Source: Argentina anserina (taxonomy: Eukaryota > Streptophyta > Magnoliopsida > Rosales > Rosaceae). Taken from it: a DNA stretch of 64,000 bases. A program made the position numbers and the translations under genes. The notes under the pieces were generated by a model that was given only the letters and a program-made list of their open reading frames with translations, did no database searches and was not told the origin of the DNA. The stretch is taken from the NCBI RefSeq assembly GCF_933775445.1, contig NW_026089533.1, positions 1-64,000 of the forward strand, in the 5' to 3' direction. The stretch's first letter is position 1. Each line of letters begins with the position of its first letter. Below, one piece after another: positions 1-12,020 of the stretch.

Positions 1-91
1 TTTGCGTATCTTTACTATTCCAATTGTGTATCTTTACATCGTTTGCGTATCTTTACTATTCCAATTGTGTATCTTTTCATTTCTCGTTTGA

Positions 92-1670
92 GTATCTTTC
101 TGTAAGGCTTCTGATGCGAGTTTCTATTGTATTTGAGAGTTTTGCAAGTGTGGGAGTGTGTTTCTTTCAAACTGAGTATCTTTACATCGTTTGCGTATCT
201 TTACTATTCCAATTGTGTATCTTTTCATTTCTCGTTTGAGTATCTTTTTGTAAGGCTTCTGATGCTAGTTTCTATTGTATTTGAGAGTTTTGCAAGTGTG
301 GGAGTGTGTTTCTTTCAAACTGAGTATCTTTACATCGTTTGCGTATCTCTACTATTCCAATTGTGTATCTTTTCATTTCTCGTTTCAGTATCTTTCTGTA
401 AGGCTTTCTGATGCGAGTTTCTATTGAATTTGAGAGTTTTGCAAGTGTGGGAGTGTGTTTCTTTCAAACTGAGTATCTTTACATCGTTTGCGTATCTGTA
501 CTATTCCAATTGTGTATCTTTACATCGTTTGCGTATCTTTACTATTCCAATTGTGTATCTTTTCATATCTCGTTTCAGTATCTTTCTGTAAGGCTTTCTG
601 ATGCAAGTTTCTATTGAATTTGAGAGTTTTGCAAGTGTGGGAGTGTGTTTCTTTCAAACTGAGTATCTTTACATCGTTTGCGTATCTTTACTATTCCAAT
701 TGTGTATCTTTTCATTTCTCGTTTGAGTATCTTTCTGTAAGGCTTCTGATGCGAGTTTCTATTGAATTTGAGAGTTTTGCAAGTGTGGGAGTGGTTTCTT
801 TCAAACTAAGTATCTTTACATCGTTTGCGTATCTTTATTATTCCAATTGTGTATCTTTACATCGTTTGCGTATCTTTACTATTCCAATTGTGTATCTTTT
901 CATTTCTCGTTTGAGTATCTTTCTGTAAGGCTTCTGATCCGAGTTTCTATTGTATTTGAGAGTTTTGCAAGTGTGGGAGTGTGTTTCTTTCAAACTGAGT
1001 ATCTTTACATCGTTTGCGTATCTTTACTATTCCAATTGTGTATCTTTACATCGTTTGCGTATCTTTACTATTCCAATTGTGTATCTTTACATCGTTTGCG
1101 TATCTTTACTATTCCAATTGTGTATCTTTTCATTTCTCGTTTGAGTATCTTTCTGTAAGGCTTCTGATGCGAGTTTCTATTGTATTTGAGAGTTTTGCAA
1201 GTGTGGGAGTGTGTTTATTTCAAACTGAGTATCTTTACATCGTTTGCGTATCTTTACTATTCCAATTGTGTATCTTTTCATTTCTCGTTTGAGTATCTTT
1301 CTGTAAGGCTTCTGATGCGAGTTTCTATTGTATTTGAGAGTTTTGCAAGTGTGAGAGTGTGTTTCTTTCAAACTGAGTATCTTTACATCGTTTGCGTATC
1401 TTTACTATTCCAATTGTGTATCTTTTCATCGTTTGCGTATCTTTACTATTCCAATTGTGTATCTTTGCATTTCTCGTTTGAGTATCTTTCTGTAAGGCTT
1501 CTGATCCGAGTTTCTATTGTATTTGAGAGTTTTGCAAGTGTGGGAGTGTGTTTCTTTCAAACTAAGTATCGTTACATCGTTTGCGTATCTTTACTATTCC
1601 AATTGTGTATCTTTACATCGTTTGCGTATCTTTACTATTCCAATTGTGTATCTTTTCATTTCTCGTTTGA
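92..1670 (+). repeat. Higher-order block X, copy 1 (9 units, 1579 bp)
   Basis: Unit-length pattern 148, 148, 190, 149, 188, 230, 148, 189, 189. The 188-bp unit has lost one base in module A near 793 (GAGTGGTTTC for GAGTGTGTTTC accounts for the shortening). The same length pattern and diagnostic variants recur in the other X copies, so this is a higher-order repeat rather than chance. Confidence 0.85.
915..1144 (+). repeat. Representative 230-bp satellite unit (n=3)
   Basis: This unit contains three successive B-C pairs (41-bp period) between modules A and D. It is one of a recurring class; further 230-bp units start near 3900, 5223, 7330 and 12210. It documents copy-number variation of the internal sub-repeat. 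Confidence 0.9.
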
Positions 1671-1941
1671 GTATCTTTCTGTAAGGCTTCTGATCCGAGT
1701 TTCTATTGTATTTGAGAGTTTTGCAAGTGTGGGAGTGTGTTTCTTTCAAACTAAGTATCTTTACATCGTTTGCGTATCTTTACTATTCCAATTGTGTATC
1801 TTTACATCGTTTGCGTATCTGTACTATTCCAATTGTGTATCTTTACATCGTTTGCGTATCTTTACTATTCCAATTGTGTATCTTTTCATCGTTTGCGTAT
1901 CTTTACTATTCCAATTGTGTATCTTTTCATTTCTCGTTTGA
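1671..1941 (+). repeat. Representative 271-bp satellite unit (n=4)
   Basis: This is the longest regular unit class, with four B-C pairs. The second pair carries CTGTACTATTCC in its C module. The fourth B has TCATCG instead of ACATCG, a sequence intermediate between B and D. Matching 271-bp units start near 2427 and 9599 with the same internal variants, so these are copies of one ancestral unit spread with a larger block. Confidence 0.9.
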
Positions 1942-2089
1942 GTATCTTTCTGTAAGGCTTCTGATGCGAGTTTCTATTGTATTTGAGAGTTTTGCAAGTG
2001 TGGGAGTGTGTTTCTTTCAAACTGAGTATCTTTACATCGTTTGCGTATCTTTACTATTCCAATTGTGTATCTTTTCATTTCTCGTTTGA
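1942..2089 (+). repeat. Representative 148-bp satellite unit, A-B-C-D (n=1)
   Basis: Reference example of the shortest unit. Module A is 1942-2025, B 2026-2044, C 2045-2066 and D 2067-2089, and each starts with GTATCTTT. The next unit starts at 2090 in the same orientation. At 148 bp the unit is close to the length of DNA wrapped in a nucleosome core. The starting point of a tandem repeat is arbitrary; I chose the octamer of module A. Confidence 0.93.
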
Positions 2090-3075
2090 GTATCTTTCTG
2101 TAAGGCTTCTGATGCGAGTTTCTATTGAATTTGAGAGTTTTGCAAGTGTGGGAGTGTGTTTCTTTCAAACTGAGTATCTTTACATCGTTTGCGTATCTTT
2201 ACTATTCCAATTGTGTATCTTTTCATTTCTCGTTTGAGTATCTTTCTGTAAGGCTTCTGATGCGAGTTTCTATTGAATTTGAGAGTTTTGCAAGTGTGGG
2301 AGTGTGTTTCTTTCAAACTGAGTATCTTTACATCGTTTGCGTATCTTTATTATTCCAATTGTGTATCTTTACATCGTTTGCGTATCTTTACTATTCCAAT
2401 TGTGTATCTTTTCATTTCTCGTTTGAGTATCTTTCTGTAAGGCTTCTGATCCGAGTTTCTATTGTATTTGAGAGTTTTGCAAGTGTGGGAGTGTGTTTCT
2501 TTCAAACTAAGTATCTTTACATCGTTTGCGTATCTTTACTATTCCAATTGTGTATCTTTACATCGTTTGCGTATCTGTACTATTCCAATTGTGTATCTTT
2601 ACATCGTTTGCGTATCTTTACTATTCCAATTGTGTATCTTTTCATCGTTTGCGTATCTTTACTATTCCAATTGTGTATCTTTTCATTTCTCGTTTGAGTA
2701 TCTTTCTGTAAGGCTTCTGATGCGAGTTTCTATTGTATTTGAGAGTTTTGCAAGTGTGAGAGTGTGTTTCTTTCAAACTGAGTATCTTTACAACGTTTGC
2801 GTATCTTTACTATTCCAATTGTGTATCTTTTCATCGTTTGCGTATCTTTACTATTCCAATTGTGTATCTTTTCATTTCTCGTTTGAGTATCTTTCTGTAA
2901 GGCTTCTGATCCGAGTTTCTATTGTATTTGAGAGTTTTGCAAGTGTGGGAGTGTGTTTCTTTCAAACTAAGTATCTTTACATCGTTTGCGTATCTTTACT
3001 ATTCCAATTGTGTATCTTTACATCGTTTGCGTATCTTTACTATTCCAATTGTGTATCTTTTCATTTCTCGTTTGA
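2090..3075 (+). repeat. Higher-order block Y, copy 1 (5 units, 986 bp)
   Basis: Unit pattern 148, 189, 271, 189, 189, between X copies 1 and 2. It contains the distinctive ACAACG variant of module B near 2791. The same variant recurs 7172 bp further on, which ties this block to 9261-10247. Confidence 0.8.
2238..2426 (+). repeat. Representative 189-bp satellite unit, A-B-C-B-C-D (n=2)
   Basis: Reference example of the commonest unit of the left arm. It has the same modules as the 148-bp unit but with two 41-bp B-C pairs. The first C module here carries a T for C change (TTTATTATTCC). Because 189 is divisible by three, runs of this unit keep reading frames in register and create long but meaningless open frames. 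Confidence 0.92.
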
Positions 3076-4655
3076 GTATCTTTCTGTAAGGCTTCTGATG
3101 CGAGTTTCTATTGTATTTGAGAGTTTTGCAAGTGTGGGAGTGTGTTTCTTTCAAACTGAGTATCTTTACATCGTTTGCGTATCTTTACTATTCCAATTGT
3201 GTATCTTTTCATTTCTCGTTTGAGTATCTTTTTGTAAGGCTTCTGATGCTAGTTTCTATTGTATTTGAGAGTTTTGCAAGTGTGGGAGTGTGTTTCTTTC
3301 AAACTGAGTATCTTTACATCGTTTGCGTATCTCTACTATTCCAATTGTGTATCTTTTCATTTCTCGTTTCAGTATCTTTCTGTAAGGCTTTCTGATGCGA
3401 GTTTCTATTGAATTTGAGAGTTTTGCAAGTGTGGGAGTGTGTTTCTTTCAAACTGAGTATCTTTACATCGTTTGCGTATCTGTACTATTCCAATTGTGTA
3501 TCTTTACATCGTTTGCGTATCTTTACTATTCCAATTGTGTATCTTTTCATATCTCGTTTCAGTATCTTTCTGTAAGGCTTTCTGATGCAAGTTTCTATTG
3601 AATTTGAGAGTTTTGCAAGTGTGGGAGTGTGTTTCTTTCAAACTGAGTATCTTTACATCGTTTGCGTATCTTTACTATTCCAATTGTGTATCTTTTCATT
3701 TCTCGTTTGAGTATCTTTCTGTAAGGCTTCTGATGCGAGTTTCTATTGAATTTGAGAGTTTTGCAAGTGTGGGAGTGTGTTTCTTTCAAACTGAGTATCT
3801 TTACATCGTTTGCGTATCTTTATTATTCCAATTGTGTATCTTTACATCGTTTGCGTATCTTTACTATTCCAATTGTGTATCTTTTCATTTCTCGTTTGAG
3901 TATCTTTCTGTAAGGCTTCTGATCCGAGTTTCTATTGTATTTGAGAGTTTTGCAAGTGTGGGAGTGTGTTTCTTTCAAACTAAGTATCTTTACATCGTTT
4001 GCGTATCTTTACTATTCCAATTGTGTATCTTTACATCGTTTGCGTATCTTTACTATTCCAATTGTGTATCTTTACATCGTTTGCGTATCTTTACTATTCC
4101 AATTGTGTATCTTTTCATTTCTCGTTTGAGTATCTTTCTGTAAGGCTTCTGATGCGAGTTTCTATTGTATTTGAGAGTTTTGCAAGTGTGGGAGTGTGTT
4201 TATTTCAAACTGAGTATCTTTACATCGTTTGCGTATCTTTACTATTCCAATTGTGTATCTTTTCATTTCTCGTTTGAGTATCTTTCTGTAAGGCTTCTGA
4301 TGCGAGTTTCTATTGTATTTGAGAGTTTTGCAAGTGTGAGAGTGTGTTTCTTTCAAACTGAGTATCTTTACATCGTTTGCGTATCTTTACTATTCCAATT
4401 GTGTATCTTTTCATCGTTTGCGTATCTTTACTATTCCAATTGTGTATCTTTGCATTTCTCGTTTGAGTATCTTTCTGTAAGGCTTCTGATCCGAGTTTCT
4501 ATTGTATTTGAGAGTTTTGCAAGTGTGGGAGTGTGTTTCTTTCAAACTAAGTATCGTTACATCGTTTGCGTATCTTTACTATTCCAAGTGTGTATCTTTA
4601 CATCGTTTGCGTATCTTTACTATTCCAATTGTGTATCTTTTCATTTCTCGTTTGA
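3076..4655 (+). repeat. Higher-order block X, copy 2 (9 units, 1580 bp)
   Basis: Unit-length pattern 148, 148, 190, 149, 189, 230, 148, 189, 189. It lies 2984 bp after copy 1. Shared markers include the TATCTCG variant of module D near 3550, TTTATTATTCC near 3821 and the GTTTATTTC variant of module A near 4199. Confidence 0.87.
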
Positions 4656-5222
4656 GTATCTTTCTGTAAGGCTTCTGATGCGAGTTTCTATTGTATTTGA
4701 GAGTTTTGCAAGTGTGGGAGTGTGTTTCTTTCAAACTAAGTATCGTTACATCGTTTGCGTATCTTTACTATTCCAATTGTGTATCTTTACATCGTTTGCG
4801 TATCTTTACTATTCCAATTGTGTATCTTTTCATTTCTCGTTTGAGTATCTTTCTGTAAGGCTTCTGATGCGAGTTTCTATTGTATTTGAGAGTTTTGCAA
4901 GTGTGGGAGTGTGTTTCTTTCAAACTGAGTATCTTTACATCGTTTGCGTATCTTTACTATTCCAATTGTGTATCTTTTCATTTCTCGTTTGAGTATCTTT
5001 CTGTAAGGCTTCTGATGCTAGTTTCTATTGTATTTGAGAGTTTTGCAAGTGTGGGAGTGTGTTTCTTTCAAACTAAGTATCTTTACATCGTTTGCGTATC
5101 TTTACTATTCCAATTGTGTATCTTTACATCGTTTGCGTATCTTTACTATTCCAATTGTGTATCTTTACATCGTTTGCGTATCTTTACTATTCCAATTGTG
5201 TATCTTTTCATTTCTCGTTTGA

Positions 5223-6505
5223 GTATCTTTCTGTAAGGCTTCTGATGCGAGTTTCTATTGTATTTGAGAGTTTTGCAAGTGTGAGAGTGTGTTTCTTTCA
5301 AACTGAGTATCTTTACATCGTTTGCGTATCTTTACTATTCCAATTGTGTATCTTTTCATCGTTTGCGTATCTTTACTATTCCAATTGTGTATCTTTTCAT
5401 TTCTCGTTTGAGTATCTTTCTGTAAGGCTTCTGATCCGAGTTTCTACTGTATTTGAGAGTTTTGCAAGTGTGGGAGTGTGTTTCTTTCAAACTAAGTATC
5501 TTTACATCGTTTGCGTATCTTTACTATTCCAATTGTGTATCTTTACATCGTTTGCGTATCTTTACTATTACAATTGTGTATCTTTACATCGTTTGCGTAT
5601 CTTTACTATTCCAATTGTGTATCTTTTCATTTCTCGTTTGAGTATCTTTCTGTAAGGCTTCTGATGCGAGTTTCTATTGTATTTGAGAGTTTTGCAAGTG
5701 TGGGAGTGTGTTTCTTTCAAACTGAGTATCTTTACATCGTTTGCGTATCTTTACTATTCCAATTGTGTATCTTTTCATTTCTCGTTTGAGTATCTTTCTG
5801 TAAGGCTTCTGATGCTAGTTTCTATTGTATTTGAGAGTTTTGCAAGTGTGGGAGTGTGTTTATTTCCATCTGAGTATCTTTACATCGTTTGCGTATCTTT
5901 ACTATTCCAATTGTGTATCTTTTCATTTCTCGTTTCAGTATCTTTCTGTAAGGCTTTCTGATGCGAGTTTCTATTGAATTTTAGAGTTTTGCAAGTGTGG
6001 GAGTGTGTTTCTTTCAAACTGAGTATCTTTACATCGTTTGCGTATCTTTACTATTCCAATTGTGTATCTTTACATCGTTTGCGTATCTTTACTATTCCAA
6101 TTGTGTATCTTTTCATTTCTCGTTTGAGTATCTTTCTGTAAGGCTTCTGATGCGAGTTTCTATTGTATTTGAGAGTTTTGCAAGTGTGGGAGTGTGTTTC
6201 TTTCAAACTGAGTATCTTTACATTGTTTGCGTAACTTTACTATTCCAATTGTGTATCTTTACATCGTTTGCGTATCTTTACTATTCCAATTGTGTATCTT
6301 TTCATTTCTCGTTTGAGTATCTTTCTGTAAGGCTTCTGATGCGAGTTTCTATTGTATTTGAGAGTTTTGCAAGTGTGGGAGTGTGTTTCTTTCAAACTAA
6401 GTATCGTTACATCGTTTGCGTATCTTTACTATTCCAATTGTGTATCTTTACATCGTTTGCGTATCTTTACTATTCCAATTGTGTATCTTTTCATTTCTCG
6501 TTTGA
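5223..6505 (+). repeat. Higher-order block Z, copy 1 (7 units, 1283 bp)
   Basis: As phased here the lengths are 189, 230, 148, 148, 190, 189, 189, summing to 1283 bp. Shared markers are a TTACAATTG variant of module C near 5568, TTTTAGAG in module A near 5979 and GTAACTTTAC in a C module near 6231. Confidence 0.86.
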
Positions 6506-8085
6506 GTATCTTTCTGTAAGGCTTCTGATGCGAGTTTCTATTGTATTTGAGAGTTTTGCAAGTGTGGGAGTGTGTTTCTTTCAAACTGAGTATCTTTACA
6601 TCGTTTGCGTATCTTTACTATTCCAATTGTGTATCTTTTCATTTCTCGTTTGAGTATCTTTCTGTAAGGCTTCTGATGCTAGTTTCTATTGTATTTGAGA
6701 GTTTTGCAAGTGTGGGAGTGTGTTTCTTTCAAACTGAGTATCTTTACATCGTTTGCGTATCTTTACTATTCCAATTGTGTATCTTTTCATTTCTCGTTTC
6801 AGTATCTTTCTGTAAGGCTTTCTGATGCGAGTTTCTATTGAATTTGAGAGTTTTGCAAGTGTGGGAGTGTGTTTCTTTCAAACTGAGTATCTTTACATCG
6901 TTTGCGTATCTTTACTATTCCAATTGTGTATCTTTACATCGTTTGCGTATCTTTACTATTCCAATTGTGTATCTTTTCATATCTCGTTTCAGTATCTTTC
7001 TGTAAGGCTTTCTGATGCAAGTTTCTATTGAATTTGAGAGTTTTGCAAGTGTGGGAGTGTGTTTCTTTCAAACTGAGTATCTTTACATCGTTTGCGTATC
7101 TTTACTATTCCAATTGTGTATCTTTTCATTTCTCGTTTGAGTATCTTTCTGTAAGGCTTCTGATGCGAGTTTCTATTGAATTTGAGAGTTTTGCAAGTGT
7201 GGGAGTGTGTTTCTTTCAAACTGAGTATCTTTACATCGTTTGCGTATCTTTATTATTCCAATTGTGTATCTTTACATCGTTTGCGTATCTTTACTATTCC
7301 AATTGTGTATCTTTTCATTTCTCGTTTGAGTATCTTTCTGTAAGGCTTCTGATCCGAGTTTCTATTGTATTTGAGAGTTTTGCAAGTGTGGGAGTGTGTT
7401 TCTTTCAAACTAAGTATCTTTACATCGTTTGCGTATATTTACTATTCCAATTGTGTATCTTTACATCGTTTGCGTATCTTTACTATTCCAATTGTGTATC
7501 TTTACATCGTTTGCGTATCTTTACTATTCCAATTGTGTATCTTTTCATTTCTCGTTTGAGTATCTTTCTGTAAGGCTTCTGATGCGAGTTTCTATTGTAT
7601 TTGAGAGTTTTGCAAGTGTGGGAGTGTGTTTATTTCAAACTGAGTATCTTTACATCGTTTGCGTATCTTTACTATTCCAATTGTGTATCTTTTCATTTCT
7701 CGTTTGAGTATCTTTCTGTAAGGCTTCTGATGCGAGTTTCTATTGTATTTGAGAGTTTTGCAAGTGTGAGAGTGTGTTTCTTTCAAACTGAGTATCTTTA
7801 CATCGTTTGCGTATCTTTACTATTCCAATTGTGTATCTTTTCATCGTTTGCGTATCTTTACTATTCCAATTGTGTATCTTTTCATTTCTCGTTTGAGTAT
7901 CTTTCTGTAAGGCTTCTGATCCGAGTTTCTATTGTATTTGAGAGTTTTGCAAGTGTGGGAGTGTGTTTCTTTCAAACTAAGTATCGTTACATCGTTTGCG
8001 TATCTTTACTATTCCAATTGTGTATCTTTACATCGTTTGCGTATCTTTACTATTCCAATTGTGTATCTTTTCATTTCTCGTTTGA
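6506..8085 (+). repeat. Higher-order block X, copy 3 (9 units, 1580 bp)
   Basis: Unit pattern identical in length to copy 2, offset by 3430 bp. It shares the TATCTCG, TTTATTATTCC and GTTTATTTC markers. A private change (GTATATTTAC near 7434) distinguishes it. Confidence 0.87.
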
Positions 8086-9260
8086 GTATCTTTCTGTAAG
8101 GCTTCTGATGCGAGTTTCTATTGAATTTGAGAGTTTTGCAAGTGTGGGAGTGTGTTTCCTTCAAACTGAGTATCTTTACATCGTTTGCGTATCTTTACTA
8201 TTCCAATTGTGTATCTTTACATCGTTTGCGTATCTTTACTATTCCAATTGTGTATCTTTTCATTTCTCGTTTGAGTATCTTTCTGTAAGGCTTCTGATGC
8301 GAGTTTCTATTGTATTTGAGAGTTTTGCAAGTGTGGGAGTGTGTTTCTTTCAAACTAAGTATCGTTACATCGTTTGCGTATCTTTACTATTCCAATTGTG
8401 TATCTTTACATCGTTTGCGTATCTTTACTATTCCAATTGTGTATCTTTTCATTTCTCGTTTGAGTATCTTTCTGTAAGGCTTCTGATGCGAGTTTCTATT
8501 GTATTTGAGAGTTTTGCAAGTGTGAGAGTGTGTTTCTTTCAAACTGAGTATCTTTACATCGTTTGCGTATCTTTACTATTCCAATTGTGTATCTTTTCAT
8601 CGTTTGCGTATCTTTACTATTCCAATTGTGTATCTTTTCATTTCTCGTTTGAGTATCTTTCTGTAAGGCTTCTGATCCGAGTTTCTACTGTATTTGAGAG
8701 TTTTGCAAGTGTGAGAGTGTGTTTCTTTCAAACTGAGTATCTTTACATCGTTTGCGTATCTTTACTATTCCAATTGTGTATCTTTTCATCGTTTGCGTAT
8801 CTTTACTATTCCAATTGTGTATCTTTGCATTTCTCGTTTGAGTATCTTTCTGTAAGGCTTCTGATCCGAGTTTCTATTGTATTTGAGAGTTTTGCAAGTG
8901 TGGGAGTGTGTTTCTTTCAAACTAAGTATCGTTACATCGTTTGCGTATCTTTACTATTCCAATTGTGTATCTTTACATCGTTTGCGTATCTTTACTATTC
9001 CAATTGTGTATCTTTTCATTTCTCGTTTGAGTATCTTTCTGTAATGCTTCTGATGCGAGTTTCTATTGAATTTGAGAGTTTTGCAAGTGTGGGAGTGTGT
9101 TTCCTTCAAACTGAGTATCTTTACATCGTTTGCGTATCTTTACTATTCCAATTGTGTATCTTTACATCGTTTGCGTATCTGTACTATTCCAATTGTGTAT
9201 CTTTACATCGTTTGCGTATCTTTACTATTCCAATTGTGTATCTTTTCATATCTCGTTTCA
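8086..9260 (+). repeat. Run of 189-bp units between X and Y blocks
   Basis: Five consecutive 189-bp units and then a 230-bp unit. Because 189 is a multiple of three, reading frames stay open through this run, which accounts for the longest open frame in the window. The anchor near 9041 reads GTAATGC instead of GTAAGGC. Confidence 0.82.
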
Positions 9261-10247
9261 GTATCTTTCTGTAAGGCTTTCTGATGCAAGTTTCTATTGA
9301 ATTTGAGAGTTTTGCAAGTGTGGGAGTGTGTTTCTTTCAAACTGAGTATCTTTACATCGTTTGCGTATCTTTACTATTCCAATTGTGTATCTTTTCATTT
9401 CTCGTTTGAGTATCTTTCTGTAAGGCTTCTGATGCGAGTTTCTATTGAATTTGAGAGTTTTGCAAGTGTGGGAGTGTGTTTCTTTCAAACTGAGTATCTT
9501 TACATCGTTTGCGTATCTTTATTATTCCAATTGTGTATCTTTACATCGTTTGCGTATCTTTACTATTCCAATTGTGTATCTTTTCATTTCTCGTTTGAGT
9601 ATCTTTCTGTAAGGCTTCTGATCCGAGTTTCTATTGTATTTGAGAGTTTTGCAAGTGTGGGAGTGTGTTTCTTTCAAACTAAGTATCTTTACATCGTTTG
9701 CGTATCTTTACTATTCCAATTGTGTATCTTTACATCGTTTGCGTATCTGTACTATTCCAATTGTGTATCTTTACATCGTTTGCGTATCTTTACTATTCCA
9801 ATTGTGTATCTTTTCATCGTTTGCGTATCTTTACTATTCCAATTGTGTATCTTTTCATTTCTCGTTTGAGTATCTTTCTGTAAGGCTTCTGATGCGAGTT
9901 TCTATTGTATTTGAGAGTTTTGCAAGTGTGAGAGTGTGTTTCTTTCAAACTGAGTATCTTTACAACGTTTGCGTATCTTTACTATTCCAATTGTGTATCT
10001 TTTCATCGTTTGCGTATCTTTACTATTCCAATTGTGTATCTTTTCATTTCTCGTTTGAGTATCTTTCTGTAAGGCTTCTGATCCGAGTTTCTATTGTATT
10101 TGAGAGTTTTGCAAGTGTGGGAGTGTGTTTCTTTCAAACTAAGTATCTTTACATCGTTTGCGTATCTTTACTATTCCAATTCTGTATCTTTACATCGTTT
10201 GCGTATCTTTACTATTCCAATTGTGTATCTTTTCATTTCTCGTTTGA
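9261..10247 (+). repeat. Higher-order block Y, copy 2 (5 units, 987 bp)
   Basis: Unit pattern 149, 189, 271, 189, 189, directly before X copy 4 and including the ACAACG variant near 9962. Together with X copy 4 it forms a tract of about 2 kb matching 2090-4100 at a constant offset of 7172 bp. A private change AATTCTGTATC lies near 10180. Confidence 0.8.
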
Positions 10248-11831
10248 GTATCTTTCTGTAAGGCTTCTGATGCGAGTTTCTATTGTATTTGAGAGTTTTG
10301 CAAGTGTGGGAGTGTGTTTCTTTCAAACTGAGTATCTTTACATCGTTTGCGTATCTTTACTATTCCAATTGTGTATCTTTTCATTTCTCGTTTGAGTATC
10401 TTTTTGTAAGGCTTCTGATGCTAGTTTCTATTGTATTTGAGAGTTTTGCAAGTGTGGGAGTGTGTTTCTTTCAAACTGAGTATCTTTACATCGTTTGCGT
10501 ATCTTTACTATTCCAATTGTGTATCTTTTCATTTCTCGTTTCAGTATCTTTCTGTAAGGCTTTCTGATGCGAGTTTCTATTGAATTTGAGAGTTTTGCAA
10601 GTGTGGGAGTGTGTTTCTTTCAAACTGAGTATCTTTACATCGTTTGCGTATCTGTACTATTCCAATTGTGTATCTTTACATCGTTTGCGTATCTTTACTA
10701 TTCCAATTGTGTATCTTTTCATATCTCGTTTCAGTATCTTTCTGTAAGGCTTTCTGATGCAAGTTTCTATTGAATTTGAGAGTTTTGCAAGTGTGGGAGT
10801 GTGTTTCTTTCAAACTGAGTATCTTTACATCGTTTGCGTATCTTTACTATTCCAATTGTGTATCTTTTCATTTCTCGTTTGAGTATCTTTCTGTAAGGCT
10901 TCTGATGCGAGTTTCTATTGAATTTGAGAGTTTTGCAAGTGTGGGAGTGTGTTTCTTTCAAACTGAGTATCTTTACATCGTTTGCGTATCTTTATTATTC
11001 CAATTGTGTATCTTTACATCGTTTGCGTATCTTTACTATTCCAATTGTGTATCTTTTCATTTCTCGTTTGAGTATCTTTCTGTAAGGCTTCTGATCCGAG
11101 TTTCTATTGTATTTGAGAGTTTTGCAAGTGTGGGAGTGTGTTTCTTTCAAACTAAGTATCTTTACATCGTTTGCGTATCTTTACTATTCCAATTGTGTAT
11201 CTTTACATCGTTTGCGTATCTTTACTATTCCAATTGTGTATCTTTTCATTTCTCGTTTGAGTATCTTTACTATTCCAATTGTGTATCTTTTCATTTCTCG
11301 TTTGAGTATCTTTCTGTAAGGCTTCTGATGCGAGTTTCTATTGTATTTGAGAGTTTTGCAAGTGTGGGAGTGTGTTTATTTCAAACTGAGTATCTTTACA
11401 TCGTTTGCGTATCTTTACTATTCCAATTGTGTATCTTTTCATTTCTCGTTTGAGTATCTTTCTGTAAGGCTTCTGATGCGAGTTTCTATTGTATTTGAGA
11501 GTTTTGCAAGTGTGAGAGTGTGTTTCTTTCAAACTGAGTATCTTTACATCGTTTGCGTATCTTTACTATTCCAATTGTGTATCTTTTCATCGTTTGCGTA
11601 TCTTTACTATTCCAATTGTGTATCTTTGCATTTCTCGTTTGAGTATCTTTCTGTAAGGCTTCTGATCCGAGTTTCTATTGTATTTGAGAGTTTTGCAAGT
11701 GTGGGAGTGTGTTTCTTTCAAACTAAGTATCGTTACATCGTTTGCGTATCTTTACTATTCCAAGTGTGTATCTTTACATCGTTTGCGTATCTTTACTATT
11801 CCAATTGTGTATCTTTTCATTTCTCGTTTGA
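10248..11831 (+). repeat. Higher-order block X, copy 4 (9 units, 1584 bp)
   Basis: Offset from copy 2 by 7172 bp and otherwise the same pattern, except that the sixth unit is the rearranged 234-bp form instead of 230 bp. Matching sequence extends upstream to about 9261, which corresponds to 2090, so the duplicated tract is larger than X alone. Confidence 0.87.
11072..11305 (+). repeat. Rearranged 234-bp unit with duplicated C-D modules
   Basis: The module order is A-B-C-B-C-D-C-D. A 45-bp C-D pair is repeated in place of the third B-C pair found in the equivalent unit of related blocks (230 bp, for example the one starting at 3900). The join falls exactly at a GTATCTTT octamer. It looks like an unequal exchange between D and C modules. 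This is the only such unit I noticed. Confidence 0.88.
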
Positions 11832-12020
11832 GTATCTTTCTGTAAGGCTTCTGATGCGAGTTTCTATTGAATTTGAGAGTTTTGCAAGTGTGGGAGTGTG
11901 TTTCCTTCAAACTGAGTATCTTTACATCGTTTGCGTATCTTTACTATTCCAATTGTGTATCTTTACATCGTTTGCGTATCTTTACTATTCCAATTGTGTA
12001 TCTTTTCATTTCTCGTTTGA

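Noticed and set aside
1974..2168. Recurrent 64-codon minus-strand open frames across the array
   Set aside because: They are the reverse complement of the satellite and appear wherever two units have a certain spacing. No start context or independent conservation supports them.
7595..9274. 559-codon open frame, and many others of 60-436 codons on the + strand, as protein genes
   Set aside because: They follow the satellite period, start mostly at non-ATG codons, vary with unit length and exist in more than one frame at once. The T-rich strand and the 189-bp multiple of three explain them.
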